64,000 nt of DNA, taken from contig NC_086034.1 in the NCBI RefSeq assembly GCF_036323735.1, positions 72,841,939-72,905,938 on the forward strand, in the 5' to 3' direction. Under the pieces are notes generated by a model. That model was not told where the DNA came from and ran no database searches. It was given only the letters and a program-made list of their open reading frames with translations. A program made the position numbers and the translations under genes. Shown here one piece after another: positions 1 to 11,498 of this stretch; position 1 is the first letter of the stretch, and every line of letters begins with the position of its first letter. This stretch comes from Rattus norvegicus. Taxonomy: Eukaryota > Chordata > Mammalia > Rodentia > Muridae.

Positions 1-1300
1 ACACCCACTCCAACAAGGCCACACCCACTCCAACAAGGCCACACCTACTCCAACAAGGCCACGCCTCCAAAGAGTTCCACTCCCTGGGCCAAGCATATTG
101 ACATTCTACTCCCTGGCCCCCATAGGCTTATTCAAACACATGAGTCTATGGGAGCCATATCTAGCCATAGTTTAATAAAAAAGTACACTTAGCGCAACTT
201 CCAAAGTCCCCATAGTCTATAGCAGTATCAACAATGTTAAAAGTTCAAAGTTCAAAGTCTCTACTGAGATCCATCCAGTCACTTAACTGTAAATCCCCAA
301 ATCAAGACAGGATACCAGCCGGGCAAACTGTAAACTCCGCATCTCCGTGTCTGATATCAGAGCAGTCTTCAGATCTCCACTCCTTTCTCGTCTTTGTTGA
401 CTACAACAAACTTCTTTTCCTCGGCTGGTTCCACTCCTCAGTAGATAGCCCAAGGCTCTGGCATCTCGAAATCTTAGGATCTCCAAGGCAGCTTCAACCT
501 TATAGCTTCTTGTTTCAATGTCTGGGATGCACACATGATCTTCTGGGCTCTTCCGATTGCTCCTCCAGCCCTGCCCTCTGTAGCACTCTAAGCTCAAGTC
601 GACTCAGTCCACTGTCGCTGCTGTTCTTGGTGATCATCCCATGGTACTGGCATCTCCAATATGCTGGGGTCTTCCAAAGCAACTATAGGTATTCATGGGA
701 CCACCTCCATAGGAGCTTCTCATAGGAGCCTCTCACAGGCTCTCTTCATGGTGGCAGGCCTCAACTCCTTTGCATGACCCCTTCAGTCCTGGGAGTCAAC
801 TACAACTGAGGCTGGACCTTCATCATGGCCTTCCATGGCCTCTCACAGTGCCCAGCCTCAGCTGCTCTTCATGACCCCTTCATGCCTTCAAAACCAGTAC
901 CACCTGGGTGACTCTTACACATTACCAAGAGCAGCTGCAGCAGAGGTACAATCTTGGCTATCTCTGGAACACAGCCTTTTCGTGTTCTCAGAAAATACTT
1001 CCCAGAAGATATTACCTCAGTGATGCTGGTCTCTTCTTAATCACTGCTTCTTTCTTGGCTCCAGTTGACCAGTATCAATTGTCCCAGTAGTCCCTTCTAT
1101 TCTTGACTCTAAAGCCAGAGCCACACGGCTGAAGCTGCCATACTCTGCTGCTTTCTGGGACTGGAACATACCCCTCCCCCCTTATGCTATTACCAGTTTT
1201 CTCTTTTCTGACTTCCTCTCTGCCTAAGCTTGGCCATCCTGGAACTTGCTCTGTAGGCTGACCTTGAACTCAGAGATCTGCATGTTCTGCCATTAGAACA
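1..1300. repeat. Long dispersed rodent repeat (family not named)
   Basis: Opens with three tandem copies of a 20-bp CCAACAAGG unit, then text typical of a very common rodent interspersed repeat (CCAAGCATATT, stretches such as GTCTCTTCTTAATCACTGC). The same family recurs at 20200-20900, 21400-21960 and 31113-31510. A B1-like minus fragment lies near 1225-1285. I recognise it as repetitive but will not guess the RepeatMasker name. No gene. Confidence 0.6.
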
Positions 1301-1574
1301 AGCCACAGGTGATGCCTTTCAGACACAGTCAGCAACAACACACACCGATGCCACCCAAGCAAGGAAGAGGGGGGTACCATGAATACCTCACCGAGGGCGA
1401 AAGCAGTCACGTTATGTGTCAAAAATATTACAAGAATGACCTCTAGGCCATGTACTCTGAAACTTCTTGAGTTGACCCCAGAATTCTAGACATTCATTTA
1501 CTGCAGGAGGAAACCCTGACAGTGACAGACATACTGGCAACATGTAGGGGACAGGAAAACTACTGCTGTCCTAG

Positions 1575-1870
1575 AGGAAAAAAAGCAGAGGTCACGAGGG
1601 AGAGGGGGAGGGAGCGAGAGGGTGAGAGAAGGAGGGAGAAAGGGAGGGAAACAAAAACTATGTCATTAGAACAGAAAAAGTTTCCATCCAGGAGTCATGG
1701 GAGGAGCCCCAGAGGTGAGAATTTTTTAAAAAATATTATTTTTGGTGGGGAACACCCTCATAGAAGAATGGGGATGGGGGAAGGGAGGATGGGATAGGGT
1801 GTTTGTAGATGGGAAACCGGGAAAGGGGATAACATTTGAAATGTAAATAAATTTTTAAAAATCCAATAAA
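1575..1870 (+). mobile_element. L1 3' untranslated end
   Basis: Polypurine tract (1590-1660), then GGGAAAGGGGATAACATTTG and AAATGTAAATAAA, the standard 3' end of murine L1 elements, closing in A-rich sequence. Only the terminal few hundred bases are present (5'-truncated copy). Confidence 0.75.
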
Positions 1871-2773
1871 AATATTATTTTCCTACAATATATTTTGATT
1901 GTGTTTATCCTACTACCTCGGCTCTCCTTAGGTCCTCCCCAGTTCCTTAAGCACTCAGATTTATTTTTTCCTTTCTCTCTTTCAACAAAACAGAACACAA
2001 AAATGAAAATGAAAACAGACCAAAAAGACAAAAACAAAAACAAAACAAAACCATTTAAGACTAAACAGAAACAGCGGACCAGTGCTCCTGAGCTCACACA
2101 CGCTGTGGCAGCACAGGTCCAAGCTAGGCGGGGGATCCCAGCACCAAGAAAGGAGAAGCAGACACGGGCTCCCACCCCTAACCAAGCAGCTGTCTGTAAC
2201 TGATACCTGCCAGCAAAGGGAAAATCCGTTTGCTCCAGCAGAGCCTCACTGGGTGTTTCAAGCACACTGCAGACCCCACGCTCAGGAGTAGCTGGCCAAC
2301 GCAAAACAGACAGGGCGTTTTATAGTCTCCCCGTGCCTCGGTACTTTGTAACAGTCACAACCCCCAGGAGCAAGGAGTGGTCCTTCTAAATGGAACCCAT
2401 CCCTAGAGGAACCCAACCCTAGTACCCAGGTCAGCCCAAATTCTGCTCATTCCCCCGCTTCAACGAGATCGCGATATCCCATAGTACTTTAATAAACATC
2501 TGTCCTGTCTTAGGTATACCTAGGTCTTACAGACACATTGGTTCCAGTTCCAACTGGCATCTGTCCAAGTGGAGGACTTCTTAATTCAGCCCAAATGAAC
2601 CCATTCGCGCTTAAGGAAAGGGAGCAGTGAGCTTTAATACCATTCACCGGGTACACCTTTACTCGTCACACCGGATCCACTGGGATAAGGAGGTTGGTTC
2701 CTCCCACGGCAGTGTGGGCTGGACGGCTCGCCGGCCACTAAGCGATCGGTAGGAAAAGAGCATGCTTCCGTCT
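1871..2773. other. Region 3' of Kcnu1
   Basis: Includes an A/C-rich low-complexity stretch at 1988-2060. The rest is unique-looking sequence with no exon-like frame; 2500-2773 would hold any 3' UTR of Kcnu1. Confidence 0.4.
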
Positions 2774-2778
2774 TTATT
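2773..2778 (-). promoter_or_regulatory. AATAAA overlapping the Kcnu1 stop codon
   Basis: On the minus strand the last codons read GGA AAA TAA AG, so the TAA stop lies inside a perfect AATAAA hexamer. Two ATTAAA variants follow about 140 and 285 nt downstream (around 2634 and 2490). Which one directs cleavage cannot be told from sequence. Confidence 0.35.
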
Positions 2779-3080
2779 TTCCTGGATCAATGTCACTGGC
2801 ATCGAATAAGTTCAAAGGATAGACTCGAGAGTTCAAAAGCTGAGGAGATTTCTTCTCTCCCATGGCACTGGCTGGGCTAAGACTGTGCTCATTGAGGGCA
2901 CTCTGGGCACCCTGGAAGTTCGACCCCTGGCTCATGGATGTCACATTTGTCGTGGTGTCTTGATCCTGAATTGAAGCATTGCTTTCTGATTTGTCACAGG
3001 TGATACTGAAAGGAATAGCACAGAACACAAGATCTGAGGGCAGCAAGTGACACTCGTTGGCCGGCCTGGTGATCACAAAC
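2774..3080 (-). CDS. Kcnu1: Kcnu1 terminal coding exon
   Basis: 307 nt: completes Arg, then 101 codons and TAA. Starts FVITRPANECHLLPSDLVFC and AIPF, the conserved end of RCK2 (Slo1 [20 protein letters not shown]). It continues into a Ser/Thr/Gln-rich tail ending VYPLNLFDASDIDPGK, very like the mouse Slo3 C terminus. Acceptor CCTCACAG|GTTTGT. The tail is poorly conserved outside rodents. Confidence 0.95.
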
Positions 3081-4640
3081 CTGTGAGGTATAAAGCCAAA
3101 GACGGATTTTTGAGACTGCAGTTTGGACAGTGTGGCTACAAGCAACACCCCCAAATAAAGTGGGGATTTTTGTTCTGGGTTTTCCTTTCTTCATTGGCAC
3201 ACAACAGTAGGAGAGATCCTGGAGGAGAGGCCAGGGTTTCATCTCACTACCACACACCCACCTTGGCATAGCACTGAAGCTCTCTGAGGGCAGCTGTTCT
3301 CGTGATTTTAATGAGAGGGGAAGGAGACTGTCTCTGGGAGAGTTCACCTCTCTGGGCTTTTCTGACCCCTTGGTTTATTGGTTTTCGGTATACATATGCT
3401 AAACTTTCAACTAGCACGGTTCTGAGCACTGAGGCAAACTGGGATACAAGGTGGGAGACCTTGTACAATGGCTGACCAGTTGCCCCACGGGCACAAGGCC
3501 CAACCGTAGAACTGCAAACAGACAAAAGCAAGTTCAGTGCTTGACTGCGGGGGAAAAGCTCCTTTGACCAGAGAAACCCAAGGATACAGTTCGCTCCCTA
3601 CAGGTGCTAGTGTTCCAGACATTTCTATATAGCTTTATATCTGTAAGTCACAGAAATTTCACACAGCCTGGCCAAAGACTAGGTACATTAAAACATCCAA
3701 ATTTTTAATCAAAATTAATCTGCAAGAAAACTTACAGCCTGGGCCTCCGCGAGAAGACTTTTGAAGAAGCAAAATACCTCAACAAGATATCCAGTTCAGA
3801 ACAAGCCTCAACAGGTGGGAATAGCCAGGATTCAAGACCAAAACATAGGCAGGCTGACCTTGTGTGACTTTTACCTGCTGATTTTCTCTACTGTCCTACC
3901 TCCCCGCAGTGGGTAGTCCACAGAATCATTTCCCTCCAGTCTTCTGTGGCCCTAATTAACATTTAACACAACTACACTCCTCTTAAAGGAGGACTACCAT
4001 CTCTTCCTTGAGGACCTCACAAATATAAGTTGTGTGTTCTTCATAAAAACCATATTCTACAATTTTTCCAGATGTTTGAGGGGCAGGATTTAGAGCTGAG
4101 GGAGAGGGTGGCTGGGGAATACATTTTACATATAAGAAGTCATTTACACTTTCTGGTGCTGACCAGAGAGCACTGCTCCTCCCCCGTCCTAAAGGTGAGT
4201 GTTTTGAAGCCAGTTGACCCCCCTCTATTAAATCAGTGTCGTCTATAGACAGACTTCCATGTTTATTTGAGTCTTCCTCGGGATGACTGCTATTCATCCA
4301 AATACACGTCTATACCTGTGTCGCCCAGGCCCACTTCTCTGACACCTGATCAATACCCAAAGATTCTCCACCTCCAAACAGCTTTGCTGGCGCATCCTGA
4401 ATGCTATCGCTCCCTGACAATGTCCCATGTCAGAGATCTTAAGCTTCAGTGAGTCACTCTCAGCCCACAACCTCCCACCATTCTTTCTCTCCCACTCCCT
4501 CACTCTGAGTGCATCCTCTCTAACGTCATCAAGATTTTTCAGTCCTTGTGCTTTGACTTTAGAGTCTGCCATTGCTTCATGTATCCATGACAACCCTGCT
4601 TTCATACCCAGCAGTCAATCTGAATCTTTATATCTTCTCA
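3081..4640. other. Last Kcnu1 intron, distal part
   Basis: Unique-looking intronic sequence between the terminal exon and the minisatellite. Short open frames on both strands have no family resemblance and no splice-site support. Nothing else recognised. Confidence 0.5.
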
Positions 4641-4649
4641 ACTCTGCAT

Positions 4650-5672
4650 TCTCCTCCATCTCTCTCTGCACTGCATCCCTCCTCCATCTCTCTCTGCACT
4701 GCATCCTTCCATCTCTCTCTGCACTGCATCCTCCTCCATCTCTCTCTGTACTGCATCCCTCCTCCATCTCTCTCTGCACTGCATCCTTCCATCTCTCTCT
4801 GCACTGCATCCCTCCTCCATCTCTCTGCACTGCATCCTCCTCCATCTCTCTCTGTACTGCATCCCTCTTCCATCTCTCTGCACTGCGTCCCTCCTCCATC
4901 TCTCTCTGCACTGCATCCCTCCTCCATCTCTCTCTGCACTGCATCCTCCTCCATCTCTCTCTGCACTGCATCCTCCTCCATCTCTCTCTGCACTGCATCC
5001 CTCCTCCATCTCTCTCTGCACTGCATCCTCCTCCATCTCTCTCTGTACTGCATCCCTCCTCCATCTCTCTGCACTGCATCCTCCTCCATCTCTCTCTGTA
5101 CTGCATCCCTCTTCCATCTCTCTGCACTGCATCCCTCTTCCATCTCTCTGCACTGCGTCCCTCCTCCATCTCTCTCTGCACTGCATCCCTCCTCCATCTC
5201 TCTCTGCACTGCATCCTCCTCCATCTCTCTCTGCACTGCATCCTCCTCCATCTCTCTCTGCACTGCATCCTCCTCCATCTCTCTCTGCACTGCATCCCTC
5301 CTCCATCTCTCTGCACTGCATCCTCCTCCATCTCTCTGCACTGCGTCCCTCCTCCATCTCTCTCTGCACTGCATCCCTCCTCCATCTCTCTCTGCACTGC
5401 ATCCTCCTCCATCTCTCTCTGTACTGCATCCCTCCTCCATCTCTCTGCACTGCATCCTCCTCCATCTCTCTCTGCACTGCATCCCTCCTCCATCTCTCTC
5501 TGCACTGCATCCCTCCTCCATCTCTCTGCACTGCATCCCTCCTCCATCTCTTCTCTGCACTGCATCCCTCCTCCATCTCTCTCTGCACTGCATCCCTCCT
5601 CCATCTCTCTCTGCACTGCATCCCTCCTCCATCTCTCTGCACTGCATCCCTCCTCCATCTCTCTGCAGTGTA
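4650..5672. repeat. CT-rich minisatellite, about 38 units
   Basis: Tandem array of a unit near CATCTCTCTCTGCACTGCAT plus CCCTCCTC (28 bp), with length variants of 24-30 bp from loss or gain of CT or CCT. Because unit lengths vary and stops are absent, all three minus frames and two plus frames stay open for about 340-480 codons; these are not genes. It sits in the last Kcnu1 intron. Confidence 0.95.
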
Positions 5673-6226
5673 TCTTTCCATGGTTCTCTTACTTCTTCCT
5701 CTCCTTCTCTTCTTTATCCTCATCACTTGAGCCCACTATTTGCAGTAAATTTATTTGTCCTCTACCTACAATGGGCTCCACCAACTCATTTCTACTCTTC
5801 CATTTTTTTCTGTCTCCCAGGCTGCTACCTGCTCTCATTCCCATAGTGACAATCCTGGTTTAGAACTGCATGGCACTGCTGTTCTAGATTCCTGCTCTTT
5901 GCTTTTGCCCCTTTGCCTCTGATCTAGATAAATATCCTCTCTTTCCCACAGCGAGCAAAATGATCTCCTTTTAATAAAATTGGAATCTGAACAGTTCACA
6001 CTGATGTTTAAGAACGCGCAAACCATACTGACTAGAGGAAGCATTCTGTAAACATTTTCAGTGAGTCCAGCAGAAACACAGTGCATCTCCCTGATAGACA
6101 GCAGCTTCATGAATGGGGGTAAACATAAAACAAAACAAAACAAACAAAACCCTCTTAGTGAAAGGTTACAGTTAGTTTTCAGTGGGAACAAACTCTCCAC
6201 TCTCCTTTTAAGGTCAGTGTTCCTAG

Positions 6227-6358
6227 GATTCTGATCACATGGTTCCTGCTTTTTAGACCCCGCCTTCCTTAGAGCTACGTCATCATCCTGGGATTCTGAT
6301 CACATGGTTCCTGCTGTTTAGACCCCGCCTTCCTTCGAGCTACGTCATCATCCTTCTC
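6227..6358. repeat. Tandem duplication of about 64 bp
   Basis: Two adjacent copies differing at about three positions. Each starts GGATTCTGATCACATGGTTC and ends GAGCTACGTCATCATCC. Each carries a CCCCGCC box and TACGTCA (a CRE-like core on the minus strand). It lies about 110 bp inside the last intron, 3' of the penultimate exon. Confidence 0.9.
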
Positions 6359-6470
6359 TGCTAATGCAGTGGCTGATCTGGAGCTCTGGGTGCGGCTTTC
6401 AGTGAGCCAGCGTGGCCTTGGTTCTCACACTTAAAAAGGTGACTGGCGCCTTTCAAACCATCATACTCCC

Positions 6471-6583
6471 CTTTTGCGTTCTGAATTGTGCTCCCCTTCA
6501 TCCATCATACGGTATAAGCCAACACATAGGATCCCCAGATTATCCAGTGAGCCACAGAACAGCTGTCCAAAGGTTTTTTTCGG
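6471..6583 (-). CDS. Kcnu1: Kcnu1 penultimate exon, donor site reads GG
   Basis: 113 nt if it ends where phase and homology require. Encodes PKKTFGQLFCGSLDNLGILC, then VGLYRMMDEGEHNSERK plus AG of Arg. Acceptor TCCCAG|CCGAAA is normal. At the expected donor the sequence is AAAAG|GGGAGTATGA, so +2 is G instead of T. The nearest GT is four bases on (GGGA|GTATGA, exon end 6467) and would shift the last exon out of frame. Either a rare non-canonical junction, an assembly error or a damaged allele. Confidence 0.88.
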
Positions 6584-8397
6584 CTGGGAAAAGAAACAGA
6601 ATAGCAGGCGTTTGCTAAGAACTGTAATCAAACGGTTGTAAGAACTCACTCCAGTTTCGTCTGCTGGCTCTTTCTTTGCTGCAGACACTTAGAAGGCCTG
6701 GCAGCCACTCATCCGCTTGTGGTGGCAATGTAAGGTGGGCGGTTGTAGAAGTTTACGATTGGTTTGGAGCCCTTATCCCTTTAGCATCCTGGTTTTCTCC
6801 AGAGCCTCTGGTGGGTGTAGTGTGACGCATGCTCGCACATTCTTTTACTGTTGATGGTTTAGCCACCATTGAGAATTATTAATAAGCAGCAGGTTCAGAG
6901 ATTCAGTTTTAGGGGTAAACTTCAGAGAATCTTAAGCACCCCGGCTCTAAAGCTATGGCCAGCAAGGTCACAGATCAAAGGCAGTGGCAAAATATCTTAG
7001 ATACCGCCAGCCAGACAAACAGCTGCTCGGTTCTGTGGTTCCTTAGAGAAAGGTCAAGATCTCTGAGGACAGAAATACAGGACAATTGGAAGTGCAGGAG
7101 TACAGGAGGTGCCTGTAGCAGCTTCCGGGGTCTATCCCTCACTCACTAGCCATCTGAGGGTGAGGATCCCAGAACCACAGGAATGCAGATGGCGTTTGCA
7201 TCTGGAATTCACATGCACAGGACACACAGTGGTCCTGCCCGGTTCGGCATTGTGTGTTCAGCTGCGTACAGCACAGAGGTCTAAAGAGCACACTTCTTTC
7301 AAGGGGGCTCTGCTGATACCCAGTGAATCTACAGAAGATGCCTCCTTGTCCAGCTGTGTCCTGACTGTAACACTGGACAGCTGGATGCAGTGTCAATCAA
7401 AACTAAAACAAAAGGCACGATTCTGAGGAGCAGGTCGCTTGGGATAAGGCTACACTTTACTCTGGTTCCTGAATGAAGAGATGACCCACCGGAAGTTGCC
7501 CAACATGTTATCTCGTTATAGTCCACATTTACCAGCTCCCCAGGCTAAGAAAGCAAGAGCATATTCTATTGAACCGGTGGCATTCTTAGACCCAGCCACA
7601 GAATTCTGCCTGATTCCAGTTAGCCTGACCAGAATACTTTAACATTTCAGATACTGAAGTGATAGTTAGAACCTGAACCACACTCCTTAGTTGGACCCCT
7701 GCTGTGCTGCATGGTAAAGTCACAGACATGTGAAGTCCTCCGGTGAGCCTCAGGGCTGCTTTTGTTTTGTTTTTGTTTGTTAAATGAAATTAGTTACTTA
7801 ACTTGGGCTATCCCTGGACAGATTAAACACACAAGACTAAAATAGATGCAGAGAAGATCTAGGACTTCTAGATCCTAGAAGGCAGAGGTCAAGGGACATG
7901 TGACAACAGTCTTACTGCTGCATTGTCTCATGACAAGGTGAAAGGCCAAGAGATGTCCCAGATGGGAGAGAAGGAAGGAGGCCAAGCTCACCTTCTATTG
8001 AAAACCCACTCCTGCTAGTAACATCTAATCCATTATGGTCCCTCAACTAATCATCTTTTAATGGGCTCACCCTTCAACGCAGTTGCATGAGTTTCCAAGA
8101 TGGGATCTATAGGACACATTCAGACAAAGTGTTGGGCCCCTCGGGTGTAGCTTGCACCCTCAGCTGCAGGGCGGAGAGAGCAATTGCTTTCCCTACCTCT
8201 TGAGACCGTCTCAGAGAATGCACAGCCGAGGAAAACGCACTGTGCAGGCTCTCTGAAGTCATAGTACCGCGTTGTATTAAATACTTACTGATCATTATTT
8301 CTGGGTTGTATGTCATCTGCAAACCCAAGCAACCTGTTTTCAGAAGCCCAGAGAGTTAAGGAAGTCAGAGAATACATTATACTAAGGGTAGACTCAC
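6584..8397. other. Kcnu1 intron
   Basis: Mostly unique-looking intron; no confident repeat or exon recognised apart from short A/T runs. The open frames near 7109-7426 lack family resemblance. Confidence 0.4.
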
Positions 8398-8592
8398 CTT
8401 AATGTCTGATAGAATGGTTTCGTCTAAAGAGAGGAGTCCCAGCTTACACCGCGTCCTCCCGGACAAGAAGGTGGCACCGCCCTCATTTCCTTCATACAGC
8501 TTCTCCTTAACCAAACAGTGCTCCGTCTGAGAGTTTATACCTCCGGTCACTAGCATCTGAAGCAATTCCAGGACATGGTAGTTGTAGAAAGC
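8398..8592 (-). CDS. Kcnu1: Kcnu1 exon: RCK2 C-terminal half
   Basis: 195 nt, 65 codons, phase 0-0. Reads AFYNYHVLELLQMLVTGGIN, then ...SGRTRCKLGLLSLDETILSD and IK. Equivalent to Slo1 TYFNDNILTLIRTLVTGG and RCRVAQLALLDG. Acceptor CTCCAG|GCTTTC, donor ATTAAG|GTGAGT. Confidence 0.96.
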
Positions 8593-9148
8593 CTGGAGAG
8601 CAAGGGCAAGCCATGTGTGAAATTACAAGGGCCAACATAGGACCTGTATGGGTGTTGGGACATGGAGATTTAGTGAGGGTCACCATTTGAAATGGTCCGG
8701 ATGGGGTCAAACCCTGTTTTCATTGTCACTATCACGGTCGACTGCAAGTTGGCTGTTTGGGTAGGGAGGTGGGTTGGTCAGTGCAGGGAGAACTAAACAG
8801 TGGGGCGGGTCTTGCTCCTATGGAGTAGACACTGAAAAATGAGTCTGCCATCCCAGAGTCCTCTCCCTCCGTAAGCCATCAGCCGCAATGCCCTGCAGAT
8901 CATGGATGTACAGTTGTGAGATGTATACATAACTAATGAAACAGCCTTTTCCCGAGGTTTGCACAGACGTTGTCATCGATCATTCTTGAGGTCTTTTGGA
9001 TGTGGATCTCCTGATATTCCTCTGAGTAACAGTAAATAATAGCACTGCACATCGCCGTTACTCACGAGCGCATGGGGTTCCCTCAGTTCTCTTCAGCACT
9101 AGAGCAGTTACGGATGTAAGATAAGTGGACGTGTAGAATCTTCGGTGT

Positions 9149-9440
9149 CTTAGTCACTGTTGTATTGCTGTGAAGAGGCACCATGATCAAGCCAATCGAA
9201 GAAAGCACTTCATCATGGGCCAGCTTGCAGTTTCAGAGGCTAGTCCGTGATCACCATGGGTGGGGAGCATGGTGGCTCACAGGCAAACATGGTGCTAGAG
9301 AAGGAGCTGAGAGTTCTACACCCTGACCCATAGGCAGGTAGCGAGCTGTAGGGCCCAACCCTAGTGACGCACTTCCCTCAGCACGGCTACACCTAAAATC
9401 CTTTTAATCTTTTCAAACAGTGCTACTCCTTGACTGTTGG
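9149..9440 (+). repeat. Dispersed rodent repeat with TGTCTTAG start
   Basis: Starts TGTCTTAGTCACTGTTGTAT, with CTGTGAAGAGGCACCATGA and GAGCTGAGAGTTCTACA; the same text recurs at 37105-37800. The complementary 3' form is at 15290, 34690, 40195 and 52811. Common in rodents; family name not resolved here. Confidence 0.6.
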
Positions 9441-9659
9441 GAGCGATGCCCTTGAAACCCTCCATTATCCTGGGACGGCCATTCTTACTCAAACCAGACA
9501 TTTTTTTCATCCATGAATCCATAAGAGGAACTGGGGACAAGTTTTTAGAATGCCAAAGAAGCTTGAGTCTAAAGAGCCTGAGACTCTGGTGTGTCTCCAT
9601 GAACTGCCTTCTCCAGAATCCCTGCCACAATCTTTCTTACGTAGCGGGTTTCTCAGGGT

Positions 9660-10330
9660 GGCTGAAGGTGGGTTCTCTAAGAGTTTTATTTATTGCTTAT
9701 GTTTTTAGGTCAACAGAACAAAGGAATGGGTTTCAGAATGGCATCTGTGTATGTACAGGTCTTTACATTTGCTCCCCCATCCCTTCTGTCCGACCTCTCT
9801 CCCTGTACATCTTCCATTACCCAGCTGGCTCCGTTTATCCCCCAATTAGTCCTTACTCTCCTGTTACGTATTCTATTGCTCTGTACAGTTCCCAAAGCCC
9901 TTGAATATCACTCTCCCCACTCGTGATAGTTTCCTGACCTAAACACGCGTGCGCACGCGCGCGCGCGCGCGCACACACACACACATACACACACACACAC
10001 ACACATAGATGAAACTTTAGATTTTGCATATGGCATTTTTCTTTCTGTGTTTGCCTTATTCCACTTAACATATACAGGTGCACACATTGTCCTGTAAAAG
10101 TCATTACTCCATCTTTCTTTATGGCTGCAGAAACAAATTCCATTGTGCTTCTGTGCCACGCTCTATCCACGTGTGCGCTGATGAGTATTTGCCTGGTTGT
10201 GTTTCTCAACTGTTGTGAACAGCACAGCTAGAAAAACGGATGTGTAAGTGCTTCTGTAGTATGTTGGCTTGGAGCCCTTTGGATATATGCCTAGGAGTTA
10301 GATCACATAATAGGTTTTTTTTCTTAATTT
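9660..10330 (-). mobile_element. Old L1 3' fragment with Z-DNA-like repeat
   Basis: Minus-strand remnants of the L1 ORF2 3' region: ATGGCTGCAGAAACAAATTC, GGATATATGCCTAGGAGTT and similar, heavily diverged. It is split by an alternating purine-pyrimidine tract at 9943-10005. Confidence 0.5.
9943..10005. repeat. (CG)n(CA)n alternating tract
   Basis: ACACGCGTGCGCACGCGCGC continuing into (CG) and then (CA) repeats, about 60 bp of almost unbroken purine-pyrimidine alternation, a classical Z-DNA-prone sequence. Confidence 0.9.
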
Positions 10331-10465
10331 TACTTTATAATGCCATTTTTAGAAGAAAGTCAGTTTTTAGAAAAATGCATACCCCCCTTTTTAGAATGCT
10401 AATTCTAACTGTATATAAGTTCCTTAAGTTGTAGAGTCATTGAGTCTGAAAATTGGTGTGTGATC

Positions 10466-10469
<4 letters not shown>

Positions 10470-10518
<49 letters not shown>

Positions 10519-10620
10519 CAAGACATGGTTTCTCTGTGTAGCCCTAGCCATCCTGGAACTCATTCTATAGACCAGACTGACCTTGAACTCACAGCGATCC
10601 ACCTGCCTCAGCCACAAGAT
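10470..10620 (-). mobile_element. (GT)n followed by B1 fragment
   Basis: About 45 bp of (GT)n, then TTTCAAGACATGGTTTCTCT, CCATCCTGGAACTCATTCT and GACCTTGAACTCACAG: the 3' half of a B1 SINE in minus orientation. Confidence 0.85.
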
Positions 10621-11498
10621 CTTACATGGTTGTTGTGTGCTTCTCATTCCAAAGCCTCTGGCGGAGGCTAGCTAATAAGTTTGGGGCAGGAGATTCTGCA
10701 CCCAGCAGTTGTGTTATCTGGCACGTTCTAAGATAATAAAGCTGTCTGAATGTTTTTCTTCCATGGAGCATACGTGGGCAGAGACAGAGAGAAGCTGGGA
10801 ACTTGATGGCGACTGGGCAAAGCTAAGCTGGGAGGAACTGGGAGCGCCACTGCGGCTCCTGGGAAAGGCAGTAGCTGGCCATTGGCAGAACTAGCCAGGA
10901 GGAGCAAAAGAGGGAGCAGGGAGAGAGAGGTCAGAGCGCAAGCAGCAGCTCTAGGGTCATAGCTCCTGGGCAAGCCAGGAGAGTGGTTGGTGGCAGCCAT
11001 TCTCAGAGAGCTCAGCCATCCTCAGAGGAACAAGAGGAAGCCTGAAGGAACCAGAGCGTAGGCCGCAGTCAGAAGCATGTTTTGTTTTGTTTTTTAAAAA
11101 ATTACATGCAACAGAAGTGTACTATTATATTTCAAGACACAGATTAATCCCAACTCAGTAGCAGGAGGCACTTTCAATACCCCACATTCTACCACAGAAA
11201 TCTGTGGTAGTTGTATGAACAGCAAATAGAATCATTAGAACTAAATTATACCATCTATCAAGTGGTTCTAACGGTGACAGAGTAATGTACCCAAGCACAA
11301 AGAACACACAATAGACCCAGTACTCCACGAAGTTCCTCTAAAACAGACCACATACTAGGACACAAAGCAAAGCTCAACAAGTACATAAAAACCTGAAATA
11401 ATTCCATGTATCCCATGCGACCACAACACAATAAACATCCACAGCAAGCAAACCTCCAGTAACTACACAAATTCATGGAGATTAAAAGCTCATTACTC

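Noticed and set aside
1855..2304. 149-codon minus-strand frame with hydrophobic stretch
   Set aside because: The hydrophobic Phe/Leu/Val run comes from an A/C-rich low-complexity tract at 1988-2060; no homology and it ends in an L1 3' end.
4427..5863. Very long open frames (340-480 codons) on both strands
   Set aside because: They are translations of the 28-bp minisatellite in several frames at once; composition is pure repeat (Ser-Leu-His-Cys or Glu-Arg-Asp-Gly) and there is no conserved domain.
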